A stretch of 64,000 bases of DNA from Simmondsia chinensis (taxonomy: Eukaryota > Streptophyta > Magnoliopsida > Caryophyllales > Simmondsiaceae): assembly GCA_018398585.1 (NCBI GenBank), contig JAGTTD010000007.1, forward strand, positions 11,648,320 through 11,712,319, given 5' to 3'. This document shows, in pieces, positions 24,681 through 33,886 of the stretch (position 1 is its first letter; every line of letters starts with the position of its first letter). Both the position numbers and the translations under genes were made by a program. The notes beneath the pieces were generated by a model, which was given only the letters and a program-made list of their open reading frames with translations, was not told the DNA's origin and ran no database searches.

Positions 24681-26315
24681 TGAATTGCTTTTAATAATTG
24701 AAATAACGGCATCTCGAGTCTAGCTACTTTATGAGTAAAAAAATCCTTGAACAATTAATGACCTCTTAAGAACGGTTGAAGGAGTAAAGGGGGCTTGAAC
24801 TTGAGGAATCACCAAAAAGGCCGTGAGAAAAGCAATTTACAAGCTCAAGGTAGTTACTTAGAGCACATATCAAGAAAGATAGGCCTTAAGAATATCCAGA
24901 AAGAAGAGGATGAACATGGGGAGTCTATAAGGGCCTTGAGCATGTGTATTGATGCACGTTCAACACCATTTCAGCGTGGGAAAGAACAATTGAGATTGAA
25001 CGTAGGATAAAGATGGCTGGTTTCTAGGGTGCAGTAGTTAGAACTTGAGTCTTTAAATAAGAGACACTGTTTGTCTTGTAAAGGATCCAGCACCGACTAG
25101 AAAATTTTTTCAAGTTTCCTTTACAACACACTTGTGCTTCCTTTCTTAGGAGTAGTGTAACTTAACTTAGCAAAGTATAGCTTGTAGCTTATTGTTTTCC
25201 TTTCATCGAGGCAATACAATTCTCAAGTTTCACGTATGAACTCTTTGTCTTAAATTTGTTCCCGTAATCGATGAATTAAGATTTGAGTCCTTCCTTTAGG
25301 GCTTTGATGGCCAAGCTTCAAGCTTGATTGCATTAGTCTTAACAGTAATGTCTTTGCTTAGTGAGTTAGGTGAATTTAGGTTTGAGTCAGTATTTCAGGG
25401 CTTTGTTTGCGAAGCCCTGACCTTGATTATGCTGGTCTTAAACTAGTGGTCTGAATACAGTTCGCTCCGTCTAAATCTTGTTAAGCTTTGACTAATTTGA
25501 GTTACCATAAGTAAAGGGTACTAGGCCTAAAAATATGGACTTGTGAGTGGACTGTTGAGGTCTTGAGCTTGTCTTCACCCTAGTTCCTGGCTCTTAAGTG
25601 TATGAGATTAGATGTCTGTGGTCTCCGCTCTGTCATTCCTATTGCCACTTAGGCCAGGTCCATATTCCTTTTATTTAATATACGATTATTAAACTCCAAA
25701 GACTGTAAAATGTATAATTTAAACCGAAGTCAAATTCACCAAAAACATCAACTCTTATTAGAGCTAATTGATTGAGATCAAACACATGCAATTTGATAAA
25801 TATAGTTACTCCCAAGTTGAGGAGAGTCCTTTCTTGCCTTTTTTTTTTTTTTTTTTTTTTTGATTTTACATTTATGGCAACCACACACACACTCTAAAGC
25901 AAAAAAAAGGACTAAACAGACCTTTTGGCGACCATAATGGGTGGGATAGTACGAGACTTTGCAGTCTATAACCCCAATGTGGATTATCATAAAGTAATCT
26001 TATAAAATTCACCAATGGTCTGAACCAAGAGAGCTAGTGCTCTGGAGTCCAAAGAACCCAAAGGGTTGGCCTTGATTGGACCACTACTCAAGCATCTCTC
26101 ATAACAAAGTCCCATCTTGCGAGGGGATGAACCAGTCACAACCACAATAATGATAGCGGAGGTTATGACGACATCCCACAAGGAGAATGTATTAGGCTTG
26201 ATCGCTATTCTCAAAAGAGCTTTATGGCCATGGTCAAGGGTCGCATGAAACTCACAGATCAAATACTTGAGCAGTCTCTAAGATAAATTCAACAAAATCA
26301 ACATGCCTAAATAGA
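24681..26315. other. Unassigned spacer
   Basis: No supported gene. About 24790-25010 may be the decayed end of the PMD element (plus-strand frame with KGREKSNLQ, no domain seen). At about 25279-25458 a roughly 100-bp segment with AGGGCTTTG and GATTATGCTGGTCTTA-like words is present twice in tandem. A run of about 21 T lies at 25840-25861. The minus-strand ORFs at 25675-26262 have no recognisable domain and overlap low-complexity sequence. Confidence 0.4.
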
Positions 26316-27226
26316 ATTCACTCTGGCTACCGAGCATGAAAACGCAGCTACTTTAAAGACCATTGTCAATGGTGTTGGAACTTTAGTGAACGAAAGATTG
26401 AACAAGGAAACTAATAGGATCCTTGTTAAAATAAATGCAACCTTGTCTTCCACCACTAGCCTTATAGCCAAACATGTGGCAAGGAAAATTGTAGTTAACG
26501 TTGAACCCATCTTAGCAAGACACGATGAGACCCACATCGATCTAGTTGAAGCCTTCAGCGATGAACTTAGAAAGTTAAGGTTTGGGTACCCTCATGATGT
26601 CCCTTCGAGCTCATTATTGCCAGTAAACGTTGGTGCAAATCCCACCTTTAAGGGGAGAGGAAACAACACTATGGCTGGTCTAGGTGTTATACGTTTGGAC
26701 CTAGGACTTAGGGATGAAGACATGACATTTGAAGTATCTGAACCCTTGAATTGAGGACCCACCTTGACTTCTAGGGACTTGAGTCCTCATGTTCACACTA
26801 TGCCTATCTTTGAACTAGGAGACAAAGCCATGTTTACCCTCCTCCTGCAGGGAGGCTGTCTCGAGGCCTAAACAAAGCCTTGGGACTATTGGGCAAGGGT
26901 AGGTACCCCTTGTGAGGGACTAATGCCCTCCTCCTAAGCTCACTATGGTGTATAGGACTGCAGGGCAGTTGAATCCGCCACGTCCCGAAGATTATTTCTT
27001 TGAAGTAGACCCATTCCGGGTAGCATATTGAACATGAGAGTACCCCTAGGCATGCCTCAAACCTAATGCTATATTGGTCCTTATGTGATACCTAGTCAAC
27101 CGATTGGTCATGTAGACTAAGGAGGGTATAATCCTACTTATGTAGGCTAACACCCGTTTCCTTACCTGATGGTCATGGGAGCTCAGGGTTACACTACTGA
27201 TCCTCCCAGAGATCCTCAACCCCTTA

Positions 27227-27363
27227 CCCCCTGTTTGGCAACGGGGTAAAGAGAGGTAAAAGGGGGTAAGTGTCAAAGGGGTAATTTTTTACCCCTGTTT
27301 GGCAAACTTATTCGAGAGGTAAAGGGGAATAATGGGTGGGAATTTCTTACCCCCCATTACCCG

Positions 27364-27398
<35 letters not shown>

Positions 27399-27686
27399 TC
27401 TCTCTCTCTCTGCTCCCAATTTCTTTAACCCCTCAAATTGGGAGGTAAGGGGGGGGGGGTAAGAGTAATTTTTTAAAAAATTTGGATACTTTTACCCTTA
27501 TTTTAACTATAATTCTCTTTACTCTTACCCCTTTACCCAATTGCCAAATAATGGTAACTCATTTACCCTTTTTTACCCTTATCCCTCTTAATTTGACATA
27601 TCCAAATAAGGGTGGATATTACATTACCCCTCCCCCTCTTGACCCTGCCCCTCTTTACCCCCTTTACCCAGTTGCCAAATAAAGCA
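27227..27686. mobile_element. MITE, TTA target duplication
   Basis: A 460-bp element flanked by TTA (27224-27226 and 27687-27689). Terminal inverted repeats: TGTTTGGCAACGGGGTAAAG on the left against TATTTGGCAACTGGGTAAAG from the right. A second, inner inverted pair (TGTTTGGCAAAC at 27295 and TTGCCAAATAATGG at 27541) gives a nested structure. TTA duplication and TGTTTGGCAA termini suggest PIF/Harbinger (Tourist-like) type. It encodes nothing and interrupts a gypsy gag. A very long C run lies inside. Confidence 0.8.
27362..27412. repeat. Poly-C run followed by CT microsatellite
   Basis: More than 30 consecutive C followed by about eight CT units, inside the MITE. A shorter G run (10 G) lies nearby at 27450-27461. 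Length in the assembly may be unreliable. Confidence 0.85.
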
Positions 27687-28741
27687 TTAGGAGGCATTGG
27701 TAGGTGCATAATCAAGCACCCCCTCCAAGACCAGCTAGTTTCCCTCTTTGGACAGATGTATGGGCCAGGCCTTCGAAGGGTCAATAGACCCCTCTACAGT
27801 AAGTTGTATCCTGACCATATTAACAAGGACTACCTGTTCCCTAGGGGATACAAAATACCCAAGTTCACTCTCTTCTCTGGAAAAGGGAATGTGTCAGCTC
27901 TCAAGCATTTGGCAAGGTTCAATTGCTAATGAAGGGAGGCAGGTGATAATTTTACCTGAAATTAAGGTTGTTTCCTAGTTCTTTGACAAGGGCTACCCTT
28001 TAGTGGTACATAAGCTTGCAACCAAACTCTATTATAATTGGGATAATATAGCCTGAAAATTTCAGGCATGATTCCCAAGAGTAGAGCTAGGTACTTCTAT
28101 GTTAGATCTAGCTCGAATGATACAAAAGCCAGGAGAATCCATAGAGGATTATAATAATCGGTTTAAGAAAGCCATGTTGAAATGTATAGTGGCTCTCCCC
28201 GAACTTCAGTATGCCAAGCTGGCCCTGAATAGCTTGGATATTGAGTTTAGAAAGAAATTTGAAGGATCAAATTTCACTAGCCTTCTTCAACTAGCAGAAT
28301 GTGCTAATAGATATGAGGCTGTCTTAAAAGAAGAAAGCCTCAAGAAGAACATTGTGTATGGGACTTACATGCACGAAGTGATAGATGAGGAGGAATCCCT
28401 CATGGAGTTGACGTTGCTAAGTATGTCAAGACGCCTCCTATGACCTGCAATCCTTTGGTCAAAAAAGATGTCAGGGCTAGGAAGTCCAATTGGTCCCAAG
28501 ATCTAAGAAAATATTCATTTGACCTCTCAAAGGGCTGGCATAATATTTGATTAGCTCGAGGCAAATAAAAAATTTAAGATCAAAGGAAAACTTAAGAAAG
28601 ATGATCATAATTCTTTAAGAGAGAAGGTTTATTGCAAATGGCTTGATTCCTTCCCCCGTTCAACCAAGAACTGCGACATCTCTAGAAATATAACAAGATG
28701 TCCTTGAGGCAAGGGCACTTATTTTTTCTGAGGAAGGGAAA

Positions 28742-29098
28742 ATGGGTATTGATAAAACCCCATTCCTAAGTCATGTACAAGTAAATGTGACAAAGGCAGT
28801 CAAGCCCCAAGACATTTATAATCCTGAAACTAATACTAAAGTCCCTTGTATGATGAAAGCATATAAGGACAGGTTGGTTATGGCTACTGCCTTATTTGAG
28901 GGACAACTAGAGCAGAGAGCACTTAGGTTCCCAAAGAATTTTGTTGATTTGAGAAATGAGTTTCGCAAGTGGCACATTACAGTGGAACTCTCGACTTGTG
29001 ATTGTGCAACCTTTAAAAGGTTCCTAAAAGGACAGCTAGAGAAAGGAAACATTTATTCTCACGAAGGAAGAAGAAATATACTTGGGTCTATTTCCTGA
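28742..29098 (+). pseudogene. Retroelement-associated ORF fragment, unidentified
   Basis: An open stretch of 118 codons starting MGIDKTPFLSHVQVN and ending IYSHEGRRNILGSIS. It follows the gypsy gag remnant on the same strand and ends just before the LTR at 29141. I do not recognise the domain. Composition is ordinary, with KVPCMMKAYKDRL and FVDLRNEFRKWHITVELST. It could be a gag C-terminal or spacer region of the same gypsy element, or part of another element. No metal-binding, protease or polymerase motif is visible. Confidence 0.35.
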
Positions 29099-29456
29099 TG
29101 AGTGGTGGCAAACGGTATTTGCCACCTTGAAGGAGGTAATTGATGTATTTTAAAAGTGTGTTTTAAAATCATGCAGTCCCATGCATACGAGACCATCATA
29201 GCTAAGTCGGGTATACGAGTCGTATCCACAGGAAATCAGAGTTAAGTTGGATTTCGTTATTAATGAGCTATTAGATTTTGGGTTTTGTTGATTATTTGGA
29301 CAATTAATTAAAGAAAGCAATAAAATCTATATTAAGGTATCAATTCAATTGAGGTTAGTTAGTGAATGAATTAAGGGCACCTTTACTCGAATCTTGTCAT
29401 TATATTATACTACGACAATAATTTAGAAGGCTTAGGCTACAAGCACTAAGCTTGGG

Positions 29457-29468
29457 TTAGTATTTAAA
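29457..29468. repeat. SINE target-site duplication, left copy
   Basis: TTAGTATTTAAA, identical to 29720-29731; the match extends to 16 bp with one mismatch. The unoccupied LTR copy at 644-2066 has TTAATATATAAATTAGGGC at the equivalent place without the insert. Confidence 0.85.
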
Positions 29469-29472
29469 TTAA

Positions 29473-29719
29473 CAACAACAACAGACCTAGTGCCTCAAGG
29501 GCTTTCGTATAAGCGAGGCTTGGGAGGAGTGGATATACGCAGCTTTACCCCTTCAAGGTGTACCCTGCCGAGAGGTTGTTTCCGAGGACCCCTAACCTTA
29601 TAGGGTTGGCAACGAGGACTTCCCAGGAGGTCACTCATCCTGGTACTACTCTCGCCCAAGTATGCTTAACTTTGGAGTTTTAATGGGATCCAGTGCCTTA
29701 GTGCCTTATAAATAAACCC
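29473..29719 (-). mobile_element. 5S rRNA-headed SINE with RTE LINE 3' end
   Basis: A 247-bp retroposon on the minus strand. Its 5' part (29719 to about 29601) follows plant 5S rRNA along its whole length: CACTGGATCCCATTAAAACT, AGTTAAGCATACTTGGGC (box A region, 29671-29654), GAGAGTAGTACCAGGATGAG, then GACCTCCTGGGAAGTCC (box C, ending 29616). Its 3' part (about 29600-29485) matches the RTE LINE 3' end at 20525-20660, including GGGGTCCTC, AAACAACCTCTC, GAAGGGGTAA and AGCCCTTGAGGCACTAGG. It ends in (GTT)4. A 12-16-bp target duplication flanks it. The internal RNA polymerase III promoter comes from 5S and the probable RT recognition end from RTE. The known analogues are 5S-derived SINEs of animals (SINE3) and, for 5S inside a plant retroelement, the LTRs of Cassandra; this structure is neither. 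Confidence 0.85.
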
Positions 29720-29732
29720 TTAGTATTTAAAC

Positions 29733-30000
29733 TAAACTTAGAGTAATGAGTTAGTCTAAATGTATAACCTATCATATCACCCTAGTGTAGCATAGGTTAT
29801 CTCACTATCGCTACTTAATTTCTTTGTTACTTTTAATTCAATATTAAACCTGAATTAATACTTAAGTTAGGACTTAGGATAATAAACTAGTCTAAGGACA
29901 TAACCTATTTTATCACCCTAGGTATAGTATGGATTATCTCAATAGCACTAACAAATTCCTTTGTTACTCCTAATTTAGTATTAATTTGCATTAAAAATTA
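29733..30000. repeat. Tandem duplication inside the LTR
   Basis: About 130 bp present twice in a row (29733-29863 and about 29864-30000). Shared words are CTTAGAGTAATGAGTTAGTC / CTTAGGATAATAAACTAGTC, TAACCTATC / TAACCTATT and TTTGTTACT. The partner LTR at 644 has this segment once. Confidence 0.65.
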
Positions 30001-30485
30001 TGTTCAAGGTTGGGTACAACCTCAACATTGACCACTCGTGAAAACCAGTTATGTTGTGGTCTATGCTACAAGCTCGTAGACAAATAATTTGGAGATCTTA
30101 ACATGGCTAAAATCACAAAAAAAAAATGAAATCAACAATCATAAATTCCCCACAGGGGTGCGTAAATCACAGAAAAAAAAACGATTATCAGAAGCATAAT
30201 ATAAATTTGGAACACGAACGGTACCCGTCCTTCATCCTTAAACTAAGAGGAGCTTTATACATAATTCAAACAGAAAAAGAGAAAGAAATAATGAATAAAA
30301 ACTAGAAGTGAAGACCCACTCAATTGACGTTTACGGTGATCCTTGTTTTGATTCCCCTAGCACTCCGACCACCTGAACTTTGACGTTTGAGAATTCCTTG
30401 AATTTCTTAGCGGTTTCGGGAATGAGAGGAGGAAAGGAGACGTGGAAAAAGATACTCAAAAAAATACTCTTCCCCTCTTAAACAA

Positions 30486-30924
30486 AACACGAATGTAAAA
30501 GCCAAATATAAAATATGTCAATATGAGGTATGTCAACTACTAGACACTATAATATTTACATAGATTGTAATAAACATATTAAACCAAAAATAAAACTAAT
30601 TACTCTATATAGACAAAAATCTTATTAAAATATTCAATTAGAACCAATAATGTGTCCTAAAAGTCATTATATTAAACAAAATATTAAAAGTTCCCTGTGG
30701 CGCGGAAAATAAGTAGTTGCCTTCAAACAAAGGTGCATAACAATACGTTTTCTGTCAATGATAATCCGGGATTACCACGAAACCCCTCTTGAATAATGCA
30801 TCTGCCGCCACATTCATCCTTTGAGAAAATGCAACTCAAAGCAACAATTATTCAATTACCCGCTGTCTGCAACAAGTTCTTTATGCACTAGCAGAGGTAA
30901 CCATGTCCAACCCACACCGAGCTT
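30486..30924. other. 5' flank of the PPR gene
   Basis: AT-rich, non-coding sequence between the truncated LTR and the PPR start. It probably contains the promoter and 5' UTR, but I cannot point to a TATA box with confidence. An in-frame TAA at 30898-30900 bounds the PPR frame upstream. A short overlapping frame from ATG 30903 runs to 31136 and is not a separate gene. Confidence 0.4.
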
Positions 30925-33867
30925 ATGCATCGTATACTTCCATTTTCCGCACTGCGCAAAGGAACCCCAGGTTCAACACGTTATTGTTCCAATTTCAACC
31001 CAATTTCCCTAGTAAAAAGTGTCGTAATCTATGCCCATTTGTTGAAGTTATGCTCAGAACAATGCAAAAGAGTTCAGTCACGCAAGGTGTTCGACGAAAT
31101 GCCTCAAAGAGTCTCTGTTGCTTTGAAAGCTTGTAAGATTGTCCATGCCCAGAGCCTGAAATTTGGGTTTCAATCAAGTGGGCAACTGGAAAATGCTATT
31201 CTTGATTTGTATGCAAAATGTGGGAACATGGGTTACACTCAGAATTTGTTTAATATGGTCGTAAACAGGGATGCAACGGCTTGGAACTCCCTCATGTTGA
31301 TGTATTCGAGATGTGGGTTTTTTGTTGAAGTTGTGAAGTCTTTTGGGTCAATGCGCAGTTTGGTTGTGGTGCCTAATGAGTTCAGTTATGGTATTGTGTT
31401 GTCAGCTTGTGCTAGGCTGATGCTTATTGGTTTCGGTAAACAAGTTCATTGTGATGTTTTTAAGACGGGTTGTCGGTGTGATTCCTTGATTGAGGGTTCC
31501 CTTGTTGACATGTATGTGAAGTGTAATCTTGTGGAGGATGCAAGGCAAATGTTTGATCAACTGCAGAACTCCGGGTTGGTTCCGTGGACTGCAATGATTG
31601 CGGCATATGTGCAAAATGGCTTGGTGGACGAGGCACTCAAATTGTTTGAGGGTATGAGAGAAATGGGTTGTTTTCCGGACCATGTGGTATATCTAATGAT
31701 TATTCATGCGCTTGTTAGTCTTGGGAGGCTTGAGGAAGCAAGGAATTTGTTTTTTCAAGTGGCCCTTTCTAATACTGTAGTGTGGAATATCATGATTTCT
31801 ACACATTCTAAAAAAGGTTATCATGCTCAAGCTATTAGTTTCTTCCTAAGTATGAGGAAAGCTGGTGTAAATCCCACACGATCTACGTTGGGAAGTGTTT
31901 TGAGTGCTATTGCTAGTATCGAGGCTCATGACATTGGCCTGCCAGTGCATGCTCAAGCAATTAAGCAAGGGCTAGATCATAATGTTTTTGTGGGAAGCTC
32001 TCTGATCAACATGTATGCTAAATGTCAGAAGCCAAAGTCTGCAAAGGATGTTTTTGACTCTTTGGAAGAGAGGAATGTGGTCCTATGGAATGCAATGCTC
32101 GGAGGGTATGCACAAAACAGTTTTGCCAGGGAGGTGGTGGAATTGTTTGTAACCATGAGGGATAATGGAGTCCAAGCTGATGAATTCACTTATACCAGCA
32201 TTTTAAGTGCATGTGGCTGCTTGGAGAGTTTAGACATGGGAAGCCAGCTGCATTGTGTCATCATCAAGACCAACTTTGAATCTAACTTATTTGTAGGCAA
32301 TGCGTTGGCAGATATGTATGCTAAATCAGGGGCTCTTACTGAAGCAAGACAGGTCTTTGAGTGTATACAGAATCCAGATAATGTCTCATGGAATGCCATT
32401 ATTGTAGGGTATGTCCAGGAAGCAGAGGAGGACAAGGCTTTTTACATGTTTCGGAGAATGATGTTGGATGGAACTGTACCTGATGAAGTGGCATTGGCAA
32501 GTATACTCAATGCTTGTTCAAACATAAAAGATGTTGATCGAGGAAAAATGGTTCATTGTTTGACAGTCAAATATGGCTTAGAGGCAAGCCTATATGCTGG
32601 AAGCTCTCTTATTGATGTGTATGTTAAAGGTGGGGACACTGAAGCTGCTTCCAAGATTTTCCATTGCATGCCTCAGCGCAGTGTGGTATCCGTGAATGCT
32701 TTAATTGCTGGATGTGCTCATGGCCATCCAGAGGAAGCAGTTAATCTCTTTAAAGCCATGCAGAGTGAAGGGTTATTGCCATCTGAAATTACATACGCTA
32801 ACCTTTTAGATGCATGTGATGAGCCATCTTGTTTTAATCTGGGGAGGCAAATCCATTGCCTTGTCCTAAAGCAAGGGCTTCTGTACGATGTTGAATTCTT
32901 GGGAGTCGCGCTGCTGGGCATGTATATGAATTCCCTCCGAAAGGCAGAAGCAGTTAATCTTTTCTTGGAGTTTCCAAGTCAAAAGAGTACTATATTACGG
33001 ACATCTATGATTTCAGGCCTCATTAAAAATGAGTGCAGTGAGGAAGCTTTGCTGGTTTATAGAGAAATGCTGAGCAACAAAATTATGCCTGACCAAGCAA
33101 CTTTTGCCAGCGTGCTTAAAGCATGCTCCACTTTGACCTCCTTGAAGGACGGTATATTGATCCACTCACTCATTTTTTGCACTGGTTTCAACTCAGATGA
33201 GTTAGTGGGCAGTGCTCTGATGGACATGTATGCCAAATGTGGGGCCGTGAAAAGTTCTTTGCAAGTTTTCAAGGAGATGACAATTAGAAGGGACGTCATC
33301 TCATGGAACTCAGTAATAGTGGGATTAGCCAAAAATGGTTTTGCAGAAGATGCGCTGATGATCTTTGATGACATGATGCAATCACATGTAGAGCCTGATG
33401 ATGTCACATTCCTTGGTGTTCTAACTGCTTGCAGTCATGCAGGCAGAATATATGAAGGTCGTCAAATATATGATATCATGGTTAACCATTACAGGATTCA
33501 GCCAAGATCAGATCATTGTGCCTGCATGATTGACCTTTTTGGCCGATGGGGCTTGCTTGAAGAGGCCGATTGCTTTATTAATAAACTAGAATTTGAGCCT
33601 GATGCTATGATCTGGGCCTCCTATCTTGGAGCTTGCAAACTACATGGAGATGAAGTAAGGGGGGCTCGAGCTGCTGCAAAATTAATTGATTTGGAGCCAC
33701 AGAATTCCGTGGCTTATATTTTGCTTTCAAGTATATATGCTTCATCTGGCAATTGGAAAGAGGTTAATTCTTTGAGGAGGCAAATGAGAGAAAAGGGAAT
33801 AAAGAAGGTTCCCGGATGCAGCTGGATTGGTGAAACAGAGGATGAACATGTTTATTGCATTCAGTAA
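30925..33867 (+). CDS. PLS-class pentatricopeptide repeat protein (E subgroup), probable mitochondrial RNA-editing factor
   Basis: An intronless ORF of 980 codons and the only intact long gene here. It starts at the first ATG after an in-frame TAA (30898). The first about 40 residues are rich in Arg, Ser and Phe with no acidic residue, as in a mitochondrial presequence. From about residue 60 to 880 it is a continuous array of P, L and S type PPR motifs, with repeated AWNSLMLMYSRCG, GSSLINMYAKC and SWNSVIVGLAKNG patterns and CSHAG / DHCACMIDLFGR near the end. An E-domain follows (EPDAMIWASYLGACKLHGD, LEPQNSVAYILLSSIYAS, KVPGCSW). Such proteins bind organelle RNA one base per repeat and direct C-to-U editing. 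The order and wording of motifs recall Arabidopsis At3g09040 (from memory; I believe MEF12, a nad5 editing factor). The C-terminus stops at 980, shorter than expected, probably because of a frameshift. Confidence 0.93.
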   Translation: MHRILPFSALRKGTPGSTRYCSNFNPISLVKSVVIYAHLLKLCSEQCKRVQSRKVFDEMPQRVSVALKACKIVHAQSLKFGFQSSGQLENAILDLYAKCGNMGYTQNLFNMVVNRDATAWNSLMLMYSRCGFFVEVVKSFGSMRSLVVVPNEFSYGIVLSACARLMLIGFGKQVHCDVFKTGCRCDSLIEGSLVDMYVKCNLVEDARQMFDQLQNSGLVPWTAMIAAYVQNGLVDEALKLFEGMREMGCFPDHVVYLMIIHALVSLGRLEEARNLFFQVALSNTVVWNIMISTHSKKGYHAQAISFFLSMRKAGVNPTRSTLGSVLSAIASIEAHDIGLPVHAQAIKQGLDHNVFVGSSLINMYAKCQKPKSAKDVFDSLEERNVVLWNAMLGGYAQNSFAREVVELFVTMRDNGVQADEFTYTSILSACGCLESLDMGSQLHCVIIKTNFESNLFVGNALADMYAKSGALTEARQVFECIQNPDNVSWNAIIVGYVQEAEEDKAFYMFRRMMLDGTVPDEVALASILNACSNIKDVDRGKMVHCLTVKYGLEASLYAGSSLIDVYVKGGDTEAASKIFHCMPQRSVVSVNALIAGCAHGHPEEAVNLFKAMQSEGLLPSEITYANLLDACDEPSCFNLGRQIHCLVLKQGLLYDVEFLGVALLGMYMNSLRKAEAVNLFLEFPSQKSTILRTSMISGLIKNECSEEALLVYREMLSNKIMPDQATFASVLKACSTLTSLKDGILIHSLIFCTGFNSDELVGSALMDMYAKCGAVKSSLQVFKEMTIRRDVISWNSVIVGLAKNGFAEDALMIFDDMMQSHVEPDDVTFLGVLTACSHAGRIYEGRQIYDIMVNHYRIQPRSDHCACMIDLFGRWGLLEEADCFINKLEFEPDAMIWASYLGACKLHGDEVRGARAAAKLIDLEPQNSVAYILLSSIYASSGNWKEVNSLRRQMREKGIKKVPGCSWIGETEDEHVYCIQ

Positions 33868-33886
33868 AGTCAATTTCAGGTGCTGA
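33826..33886 (+). other. Probable 2-base deletion truncating the PPR E/E+ end
   Basis: After GCSWI (codon 968 ends at 33828) the annotated frame reads GETEDEHVYCIQ-stop. Shifting by one base, from GTG at 33830, reads VKQRMNMFIAFSKVNFRC-stop (33884-33886). That agrees with the usual continuation of PPR E domains (SWIEV-x-Q-x-x-N-x-F-x-AGDxSH). The simplest explanation is loss of two bases between ATT and GTG. A sequencing error in the assembly would look the same. Confidence 0.65.

Larger units (their letters stand above)
26316..28760 (+). pseudogene. Ty3/gypsy gag remnant
   Basis: Capsid-type protein remnant on the plus strand, cut by a MITE at 27227-27686. The N-terminal part (26316-26754) is an open stretch, ENAATLKTIVNGVG through EVSEPLN, ending in a stop. 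After the MITE the frame reads RPLYSKLYPDHINKDY, then FPRGYKIPKFTLFSGKGN and HLARFNC, a well-conserved plant gypsy gag core. It continues with LARMIQKPGESIEDYNNRF and FTSLLQLAECANRYE at 28099-28440, then YSFDLSKGW-like and a zinc-finger-like KVYCKWLDSF at 28625-28660. Stops and frame changes break it in at least four places. No protease or RT follows. Confidence 0.75.
29141..30485 (-). repeat. Second Athila-type LTR, truncated, hosting a SINE
   Basis: It starts TGATGTATTTTAAAAG exactly like the LTR at 644 and follows it through GTATACGAGTCGTATCCACA, GGTTAGTTAGTGAATGAAT, CATAGGTTATCT and GACGTTTACGGTGATCCTTG. It stops matching near 30485, so the last about 450 bp of the LTR are missing. No PBS precedes it, and sequence of another element abuts it, so it is a truncated or solo LTR. 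A segment of about 130 bp is duplicated in tandem inside it (29733-30000). The 5S-headed SINE sits at 29473-29719. Confidence 0.8.

Noticed and set aside
25987..26262. 91-codon minus-strand ORF
   Set aside because: No recognisable domain or homologous motif; it lies in decayed retroelement surroundings.
29601..29719. A 5S rRNA gene
   Set aside because: The sequence has several substitutions, is not in a tandem 5S array, continues into an RTE-derived tail, and is bounded by a target-site duplication. It is a retroposon head, not a ribosomal gene.
30903..31136. Alternative start frame upstream of the PPR gene
   Set aside because: It ends after 77 codons and lacks PPR motifs; the frame from 30925 carries the whole repeat array.
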